A DNA stretch of 64,000 nt from Unio delphinus (Eukaryota; Mollusca; Bivalvia; Unionida; Unionidae): positions 6,941,501 through 7,005,500 of the forward strand of contig JAQISU010000179.1 in NCBI GenBank assembly GCA_029339505.1, given 5' to 3'. The notes under the pieces are model-generated. The model ran no database searches. It was given only the letters and a program-made list of their open reading frames with translations, and was not told where the DNA came from. Shown piece by piece: positions 55,801 to 64,000 of this stretch. The translations under genes were made by a program, and so were the position numbers. Position 1 is the stretch's first letter; every line of letters starts with the position of its first letter.

Positions 55801-56927
55801 GTTATTATAAACAGGAAAACATTTGCAAAACTTTATCTGGTAAAAGCTGGTCAGAATTTGTCTAGCTTTGTTGCAGTGTTTTCTGACATTTGGACAGATA
55901 ATGCTGATATGCTATAAAATATGAATGAAGCTAAAGAAAAATAGAGAAACCTTGAAACAGATGTTTTATAACAATAAAACAATAGCACTGGAAGAAATTT
56001 CAAGAGAACATCATGTTGAGGGAGGTTTCTTTGCAACTACTCTTGCACTTTAGTATTGGGCAGATATCAGAAGTGCGAGTGATCTCATGTCCACTTGGGT
56101 CACTTATTTAGTCACATTATAAATTTTGTATACTGATAATATTGTTTTTTAAGTAACCACATTCAGTAAAAATGTTTGTGAGGTTTTTCTCCACACACTT
56201 ATTTGTTCATATCTGATTCTAAATGACAACTAAAGTGACTTCCAGTTATTAATGCTTTTGCTTTTTCTGCTAAATTCATGATAGACATTCTCTGCAAAAA
56301 AGATCAGACAGCAAAAGCTAGATCAATCAAAAAGAATCTCAGACTATCCATGTTATTGACAATAAAATCTTAGCCCTCTTCAGGAGTCTCAATTTCCTTC
56401 ATAATTATTCTGATAATGGTTGGTATTGATTCCAGTAGCCATTAACTAGCAGTGTTGCTGCTACTTAAATTGTCCTGTCACGTACTACTTTACATATTTG
56501 TCATGGTTTCCCCTTATTGTCTCACACAGGCAAGACGTCATTTGGTCTTATCCCAGACATGTGGTTTAACTGCAAGCAATTTAGCTAACTGGGATTTTTT
56601 TTTTGTTTCTGACAAAAAAGCCTTTGAAGGCAAATGTATTACAATAACTTACAAAATCTTGTACAATTTTGTTATCATGAATAGGCCAAAGTTCAAAGCT
56701 TTCACATCTCGGAAATGTAACTCTTGGGTGGGTATGATGCTGTCATCCTGTCAGTCCAGCTATCTGCCCACCACTCGTGCATTTGTTTTTCATATCTCCA
56801 GAATTATGCAAGTTTTCTGATGAAATTTGGTATGCATTTGTATCATGATTATGTTTGTGCTTGTGTGTACCTACAAATGTGGAGTTAGTTGGATAGGCAG
56901 TTTGGCACATTTTTATATACCTGTCAT

Positions 56928-57177
56928 GGGGACCCGAGTGGCCAAGTGGTCTAAAGCGCTCTCCGTTATGGATCACTGCTATCTCACCTCTGTGTGTGTG
57001 GGTTCGAGTCTCAGATTTGGCCAATATGGGTATGTTGGAAAGCTTGCCAGTAGCTTCTTGTGGGTCATTGTTTCTTTAAAAAGGTTTTCCCGGGTTCTTC
57101 CTCCACCATTAATACTGGCTGCCATGTATAGCTTATCGTGTGCTGAAAAATGGCGTTAAACCATTCAACAACAACTT
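56928..57177 (+). mobile_element. SINE-B copy with 9-bp target duplication
   Basis: Head GGGGACCCGAGTGGCCAAGT, B-box region GGGTTCGAGTCTCAG, GGTTTTCCCGGGTTCTTCCT, end TGCTGAAAAATGGCGTTAAA and a CAA tail. ACCTGTCAT (56919-56927) and ACCTATCAT (57178-57186) flank it with one mismatch. The + and - frames here are SINE shadows. Confidence 0.92.
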
Positions 57178-57359
57178 ACCTATCATAAGACCGAGATTAT
57201 TAAGCCATGATTGCATTCTAGTTTAGACAGAACCCCATTGACTTTGGGGTCAAATGGTGATGACTAAGGTCAAGGTTTCTTGGTGGAAAGGATAAGATGG
57301 CTGCACAGTATCTTCTGTTCACCACCATCTCCACTTGCCAAACTTAATGGATGGCTTAT

Positions 57360-57755
57360 GCTTGGGGTAAGGAAGTCCGTTTATTTAGGGGTCAATGGTC
57401 ATGATCACTTGGGGTAAAAAGAAGCCTGTTAATTTAGGGGTCAGTGGTCAAGGTTAGTTTGGGTAAAGAAGAAGCCTATTGATTTAGGGATTATTTGTCC
57501 AGATCACTTGGGCTTACAAGAAGCATCATAAGTTATGGGTCAATGGTCAAGATCGCTTGGGCTTAGAAAAAGTATAATAAGTTTTGGGCCAATGGTCAAG
57601 ATCGCTTGGGCTTAAAAGAAGCCTAATAAATTATGGGTCAGTGGTCAAGATCGCTTGGGCTTAAAAGAAGCATAATAAATTATGAGTCAGTGGTTAAGGT
57701 CACTTGGGGTAAAGAAGAAGTCTGTTGATTTAGGGGTCAGTGGTCAATACCACTG
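57360..57755. repeat. 49-bp tandem repeat, about 8 copies
   Basis: The unit is CTTGGGCTTAAAAGAAGCCT AATAAATTATGGGTCAGTGG TCAAGATCG. The central copies (57551, 57600, 57649) are spaced exactly 49 bp; outer copies are diverged (GGGGTAAAGAAGAAG, TTAGGGGTCA). The small frame at 57740-57946 is unrelated and unsupported. Confidence 0.9.
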
Positions 57756-58637
57756 AGAGAAAGATGGGCGGAACATTGTTTTTGTGCAGAAACTTGAGTT
57801 ATCTTCCATCAGCAGTTACCAAGCTTTGTACATGGCTTGAGGTTTCATTATATTGGCAGTGTCTCGATGTCTCTATGGATACATTTAGTGTTTTTGCACA
57901 AATTTGTTTTAGTTTGCATGAGTTATTAGATTCTGCACATAGGTGAAGCATGGATCAAGTACAATTGCGCATCTATACCAGATGTCTGAAGTCTAGAGTT
58001 ATGGGAGCTAGTTAACATCCACAACAGGCAGTCAGAATAAATTGATCTACAGCATTATGTGGTCTGAAAGAATATATCCATTGAATTCATTGCCTTTTCA
58101 AGACTTATACATTCTTCATTAAACATAAAAGATTCTTTGCCTAAAAATTTGGAAGGAAATTGAAATTTAGGTTTTAAATTTTACAATTTGAAGTCATGGC
58201 ATAATTTTGGAGTTTGAATCTTTAGTAATTAAATGTAGATATAAACATATATGGGTCTTATTCATGCATTGATATAATAATAATTTTTTTAAATATATTT
58301 CCAAAGATTTCTGAATAACAACACATATTTTTCATACTTGGATACATTTGTTAAAATTTTATAATTCTAACCAAACCAACAAATCTTCAACTATTTTAAT
58401 AAATACATGTAGATTTAATTTTTTTAATTTTTGCTTTTTTTTTCTTCAAAAAATCTTAACCAATTTTTTAAAATTCAAGTCCTATAAATGATGACATTAA
58501 TTATTAATTAATTTTATAACCATCATTATAATAATTCTAATCTCATTATGACATCATCCAGTCATCTGAAATCATTTTAAAAAATGTTGACTGTCTTTAA
58601 AAAAAAAAAATGGAAATTGATTTGTTGTTACCATCCA

Positions 58638-58639
<2 letters not shown>
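57756..58639. other. no recognisable feature
   Basis: AT-rich with poly-T/poly-A runs near 58270-58460. Confidence 0.5.
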
Positions 58640-58682
<43 letters not shown>

Positions 58683-58722
58683 CGCGCGTGCGTGCGTGTG
58701 TGGTGTGTGTGTGTGTGCGCGC
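58640..58722. repeat. (GT)n with GC interruptions
   Basis: A GT run of about 16 units, then GCGCGCACGCGCGTGCGTGC, then another GT run. Confidence 0.97.
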
Positions 58723-58844
58723 GTCAATCCTTCTCCCACACTTGTCAAAAAATCAGCAGATTGAATAAGTACTAGATGCAGCATATAGCGATATTCATTA
58801 TCATACAATATGAAACGAACATCATACTCTGAAATGATCATTAT

Positions 58845-59350
58845 ACATTTAAATGATCAGTATACACTGTGATATGATACATTGAAATTATCATTATACA
58901 CTGTGATATGATACATTGAAATGCTCATTATACACTGTGATATACATTGAAATGCTCATTATACACTATGATATGATACATTGAAATGCTCATTATACAC
59001 TGATAGGATACATTGAAATGCTCATTATACACTGATATGATATATTGAAATTATCATTATACACTGATATGATATATTGAAATGCTCATTATACACTGAT
59101 ATGATACATTAAAATGCTCATTATACACTGTGATATGATACATTGAAATGCTCATTATACACTGATATGATACATTGATATGCCCATTATACACTGTGAT
59201 ATGATACATTGAAATGCTCATTATACACTGTGATATACATTGATATGCTCATTATACTTTGTGATATGATACATTGAAATGCTCATTATACACTGTGATA
59301 TGATACATTGAAATGCTCATTATACACTGAAATTATCATTATACACTATG
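58845..59350. repeat. 26-34-bp tandem repeat, about 16 copies
   Basis: The long unit is GATATGATACATTGAAATGC TCATTATACACTGT; shorter versions lack 'tgtg' or 'atgat'. Unit length varies copy by copy, unlike the other arrays here. Confidence 0.93.
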
Positions 59351-59576
59351 ACAGTGTACATTACTTGACCCTTCTACTTTCATTCTACAAGGTTGGAAGG
59401 TTATGTACATTTCCACTGGAGATGGGGGTTGAGGTTTAAAGCAGGATGTCAGAAAAATTAGGTGTGTGAACATAGCTTTTGAATGGGTAGAGAATGAGGT
59501 CTCTAGAAATATTTCGGTCAAAATGCATATAATATTGAGGAATTAAGCTTTATATGTAAAGTCCAGCATGAGTACT

Positions 59577-59760
59577 GTAATACTTGTTTACAAGTAGAGT
59601 CCAACATGACAACTGTATTTACTTGCTTATAAATAGAGTCTAACATGACAACTGTACTTACTTGCTTATAAGTAGTCCAAGATGACTACTGTACATACTT
59701 GTTTATAAGTAGTCTAACATGACAACTGTACTTACTTGCTTATAAGTAGAATTCAACATA
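59577..59760. repeat. about 38-41-bp tandem repeat, 4-5 copies
   Basis: The unit is roughly AAGTAGAGTCCAACATGACA ACTGTACTTACTTGCTTAT; individual copies lose 'agag'. Confidence 0.9.
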
Positions 59761-59873
59761 ACAAAATACTAAATTCGAGAGAAACTAAAGGATTTTTGGT
59801 AGGAAGCTAAGAGCAAATAAACCAAGACGACAAAAAACTCTTATTTTTGCAATTTTTTCATTTTGCATTGTGC

Positions 59874-60057
59874 AAGCTTGTGGTAAGCTAGTTTTACTTT
59901 CTGAAACAAATAAGAAACCTTGTACAAGCTTGCGGTTATATCTAGCTAGTTTGCCTTAAGCCTGCACTTGTTTGTACAAGCTTGCGCAAGCATCCATGTT
60001 AGCTTATAAACATCAAATTAGCATATTGCAAGCTTTCCGCAAGCTTACCACAAGCTT
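59874..60057. repeat. inverted repeat cluster built on AAGCTTGCGG / CGCAAGCTT
   Basis: AAGCTTGTGGTAAGC (59874-59888) is perfectly complementary to GCTTACCACAAGCTT (60043-60057). Further AAGCTTGCGG, ACAAGCTTGCGCAAGC and TTTCCGCAAGCTT motifs lie between, so the 184-bp region can form several alternative hairpins. No terminal duplication was identified. Confidence 0.75.
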
Positions 60058-60121
60058 TCGGCAAGGATGCATTTTGGTTTGGGAAGTGTGATTGGGATTT
60101 TTAACATAGCTTTTAAAACAT

Positions 60122-60299
60122 TTCAATCATATTACTATGATGTCTGCAGTCACTGTGGCAGTTTATAGTTATGTCTAGCACTAGGACATCATGCCATTTT
60201 TTAAAATAAATCTTTAGTACGACTCAGCCAGGGCCCAAACCCCGCAACCTCCCACATTGGAGGTGGATGCTCTGACCACTTTAGCTACTGGAGCGGTTT
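60122..60299 (-). mobile_element. SINE-A copy, reverse strand, internal deletion
   Basis: The reverse complement reads ACCGCTCCAGTAGCTAAAGT head, ATCCACCTCCAATGTGGGAG arm, a TTTGGGCCCTGGCTGAGTCG B-box region, and then jumps to GGCATGATGTCCTAGTGCTA and CTATAAACTGCCACAGTGAC. The middle third is missing compared with 17141-17467. Confidence 0.88.
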
Positions 60300-61732
60300 T
60301 TATACAGATCTGTCTGACAGAAGCTGTCAACAGTCTTGATCTGGGGCAGTAGCCTACTGCCAAGGTCTGTAGCATCGAGGTCATATATGATACACTTAAG
60401 TGGGTGGTATTATAGAAAGGTAGACAGATTTAGCTCTGCAATGATGCCAAATAATTTGGACATCTTAGTTGCACTACAAAATATAGAGGGAAAAACCTAA
60501 TTGTTTGGACCCGCTTTTTTTTTTCACTCAAAATTGAACAAAGAGTTTTCTCCATACGAAAATTATGGGTCTGTTAAGCAAAAAAAATCAAAACAAATTA
60601 ACTTTTCACCTTTTGGTCATGTGCAAGCAAACTATGCAATGGAAAACATTGTTTTCACAACTAGGCATTGGGCTAATGGAAAATTGCTTGGAAGTCAAAT
60701 GTATTAGGATGTATTCAGAAATTACAAGTCCCGAAAATGTATTTCCTACTCGCATTTCATGCAAAAAGAGCAAAAAAACTCCAGGGGTTAATGTGATTTT
60801 ATTCTGATAATAGTTTATATTATGCACATCTATATATGTGGCAGTTGAACTAACCCTACTTTTAATGCCAAACAAATTTTTCATGTTTTTTTCTGCACAT
60901 CGATATTTTCCGGATCACAACATTAGCAGAGGTGGAAATTACACAAGTCGTATTAGACTTGTCACTTATGGGCAGGCTGGTCCTATGTAAAGAGGACAAT
61001 TTAGAAGCCAGAAATTTTACAATCAAAGATGGTTTGTCCTATGAATTAAACTGCATGTACCAAACGTTTTCAATGTAAAATGTCGTATAATTTTGATTGT
61101 TGACATTGGTGATATCATTTTTGTGGTTGCAGCATTATGATTCTAAAGGTCAATGGATAGTGACCAATTGACAATTTTCACTTAGACACAAATCAAACTG
61201 ATTTTGTGACAACTTATGATATTTACAAAACATAGATACAGTACTTTTTTTTTTTTACCATTAGATTTGTTTGGTCAGGCGATATAAATGTTAACTATTA
61301 TTTGTATCTATATTTTTGGTACAGAGAAATTCATTTTATTACTAAAAGAATTTTAATTTTTCATACAAAAAAAAGTAAAATCAGAAGAGTGGCTTGTTTG
61401 AAAATGAAAAACTATACACATATTGTACAAAAAATGGCATATATAATGATAATGTTTACTAATATTGTGTTTTAGCCTTAATTGTATTGCCTGACATTTG
61501 AGAATTTCTTTCAAAGACCAGTGTATTAAAAAAGATGATGCAAATGAAAAACACTAGCTATTTTCCATGGTAGGTACATGACTACATTGAACTAGAAATG
61601 CTACAAGTGCTTTGAACGCTTTAGGATGATCTTTCAAATCATATAAAAATAATACATTTCAGAATCCTTAAAGTATAATCTACAAATATTTACAGCTATG
61701 CATGTATTCCATCAATCAAATCCATATGCAGA
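60300..61732. other. no recognisable gene
   Basis: AT-rich. The overlapping frames at 60501-60884 on both strands have no domain or splice support. Confidence 0.5.
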
Positions 61733-62147
61733 TAAAAAGAAAATGGTTTCCATTATTATAAGCAAGTCAAACTTTCTTTTTTATTTGCTTGCACACGAGT
61801 GTTACGTTACAGAAGTCAAATGAAAATTGTTTCAGTTATTATAAGCAAGTCAAACTTTCTTTTCTGTTTGCTTGCACACGAGTGTTACGTTAAAGAAGTC
61901 AAATGAAAATGGTTTCCGTTATTATAAGCAAGTCAAACTTTCTTTATTGTTTGCTTGCACATGAGTGTTACGTTATAGAAGTCAAATGAAAATTGTTTCC
62001 ATTATTATAAGCAAGTCAAACTTTCTTTTTTGTTTGCTTGCACATGAGTGTTACATAATAGAAGTCAAATGAAAATTGTTTCCATTATTATAAGCAAGTC
62101 AAACACTTTTTCTTTTGTTGCTTGCACATGAGTGTTACATTATAGAA
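61733..62147. repeat. 83-bp tandem repeat, 5 copies
   Basis: The motif ATAAGCAAGTCAAACTTTCT starts at 61758, 61841, 61924, 62007 and 62090, an exact 83-bp spacing. The rest of each unit is TTGCTTGCACACGAGTGTTA CGTTA.AGAAGTCAAATGAA AATTGTTTCC. AAGCAAGTCAAA and TTTGCTTGC are partly complementary, so each unit can form a hairpin. Confidence 0.95.
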
Positions 62148-64000
62148 TGCAAAATCTTTGTAAGTGAAAACAATCATAGAAATAATGACAACTGGATGAA
62201 CTAGATTTGGTCCATTTGATGTGGGGGGTGTGAAAATGTAAAGCCTGTGTGAGTTCATTGTGACATCAGAAGCTGCAATTTTAGGATTCTTGCTTTAAAT
62301 ACTATAGGTACCCTAGAAATAAAACATAATTTCTATGTAAAGACCCACCCCTTTTTTTCCCCAGTACTAATGTATTCGGTAATGATTGTTGTTTAGCAAT
62401 CAACCTACTTTTTTTTTGAAATTTCTTTTCCTCTGCCTGTAAGACCAAGTAAAATTACGGTATGGTCCATTGTCTGTCATCTGTCATCCAGCGACCATGA
62501 TCAATATCTGCTCACAAACTGCCTCATCTGTTTCCAGCAGAATTAATCACATTCAACAGAAAGCACTCTGGCATGTAGATCAGTTTTGTACAATTGATCC
62601 ACGTTTCAGATCAGTCATCAGATATGGCCATTGTTATTAAAAATGAAGAAAAAAAACCAGTCTGTTTTCCATTAATAGTGCTATTTACAATGTTATTAAA
62701 AACCACCAGACCTGCTTCAACTAAAACTTGGCACAATGAATTGTGGCCTAAATACCTCTTAGTTATTATATACAAATAATACAAATTTGCGTTTAGATTT
62801 TGTTGAAATTATTAAAAACTAATTTTTCCTCCAAAATCATCAGAATTTGCAGAAAACATTTTGGCATGAATACATTTTAGATTTGTGCAAATGACTCCAG
62901 TCCACCATCAGCTATAATGTTGTCATTACAAAAAAGATAGGAAAATCTTTAAATTACATCACCGAAACTGATAAAAAAAAAAAGTTTACCAAACTTGATA
63001 GAAAGGATCCTGACATGCAGACTTTAAAAAAGTTGGTTTAAAAAAAATTGAACCACCATTACAAAAAAAACAGGAAAAAAAGAAAATCATTTAACTCGTT
63101 CCTTCACAAAAATTTACTTAAATAATTTGAAAACAATTTGTCCAAGCACTTTCCGTCTTGTACAAACGATATCTAACTCCCTTCAGTCAACAAATGATAT
63201 GAAACTGCCTTGAAATATAGCTACAGTTACTAACAATGGATACACATTTAGATAACTTCTCATGAACTGCTCAACAGAACTGACCAAACCTATCAGAAAT
63301 TGTCATGTCAGCAATCTCAGGCCTACTTGGGACTCTTGGTTTTGACATGTGCAGTTTTATATATTTCTTTTATATCTTTATCATTGGCAATGTATATGTG
63401 TATGCAATTTGCTGTATGTTTCATAAATCTAGTGACACATTTGTACTCTGCAACAGAAGTGAGGGGTTACCTTGAAAAATTCTTGAATTTAAAAGGTGGG
63501 TTTTATCTTCAAAAAGAACTTGACTTTTAATGAAATCTTGAATTTAGAATTTATCTGAGGAACTACAGAAATTTGAACTAAAAAATATATCTTTTAATTT
63601 CTGAATATTTGTTGTTTGTTATATATTTTCCAAAATTAATATGTAAAATGGGATAAAACTGAGAGCACCAAACGAAATATAATTTAAAAAACAACAGTGC
63701 CTCTTTATTAAACCAGAACAGTTGTGTGTATTCTTTGATATCTATTTTTCCAGTGATAAAGAAACCTGGAAAAAGGGAAGAAGTCCAATCCCTTAAAACT
63801 TGATGATAAAAACTCATAGAAACCAAGTTGAATGCTTGAATACAAAATAACAACAGGGGGCTACAGGAAGTGTGCACACACTTGAGTATTTGTCATTATT
63901 TTCTTTCAGTGTTAATTGTACATATATACAAACTTACAAGTCAGTCGAACTGGAAACTAAAGATCCTGTTCTGCCATATCATAATGTGCTAGCCAATCTT
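62148..64000. other. no recognisable gene; decayed repeat at 62590-62960
   Basis: CATCAGATATGGCCATTGTT ATTAAAAATGAAG and CATCAGCTATAATGTTGTCA TTACAAAAAAGAT are diverged versions of the 55.4-55.8-kb repeat. The remainder to the window end is AT-rich with no supported frame. Confidence 0.45.

Noticed and set aside
56452..56820. 122-codon + frame
   Set aside because: Hydrophobic start but no coherent domain; it runs through a poly-T stretch and ends in generic AT-rich DNA.

Overview
The window looks like ordinary nuclear DNA of an invertebrate animal, most likely a mollusc. It is AT-rich and gene-poor. It has spliceosomal exon borders, tRNA-headed SINEs, an L2-type LINE, DIRS-like tyrosine-recombinase retroelement remains, a solo LTR, TA-flanked DNA-transposon relics and many minisatellites. 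The mollusc assignment rests on the SINE with head CCGCTCCGGTGGCCTAGTGG and on recurrent GTCACNGTGAC-type repeats, both of which I associate with molluscan genomes from memory. No database was searched.

Only two host protein-coding items are convincing. One is a single 110-bp internal exon of cytosolic arginyl-tRNA synthetase (RARS1, + strand, 9932-10041); I found no other RARS1 exon here. The other is an unspliced 556-codon reading frame on the - strand (46667-48337) for a seven-helix, rhodopsin-like orphan receptor with a very long third cytoplasmic loop. Two weaker 3'-terminal exon candidates lie at 911-1137 and 28826-28946.

Layout. 1-9 kb: a SINE fragment, a possible terminal exon, a 36-bp minisatellite (1461-2137), two SINE-B copies, a TA-flanked MITE-like element (3385-3848), and a broken DIRS-like element (about 4560-8700). 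The DIRS-like element is interrupted by a 32-bp array, an L2 3' end, another 36-bp array and a SINE. 9-17 kb: the RARS1 exon, several SINEs with target-site duplications, 66-bp and about 39-bp arrays, and decayed repeats. 17.8-27.3 kb: one 9.4-kb satellite built on a 50-bp unit, with alternating subfamilies and internal kilobase-scale duplications. 28-34 kb: a 60-bp array, a possible terminal exon, microsatellites, a SINE, and a 714-bp pogo/Tigger-like element. 34.9-37.5 kb: a 5'-truncated, multiply frameshifted L2-type LINE between two TA tracts. 37.8-40.9 kb: an unusual CpG-containing segment rich in TTGTGGACAC/GTGTCCACAA, into which an 821-bp solo LTR has inserted. 46.5-48.4 kb: the receptor gene. 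49-64 kb: mostly unremarkable AT-rich DNA with decayed repeats and 49-, 34-, 41- and 83-bp arrays.

Nothing here amounts to a multi-gene system. The most unusual things are the internal architecture of the 9.4-kb satellite, a minisatellite seeded inside a retroelement reading frame, the intact-looking solo LTR, and the divergent receptor.
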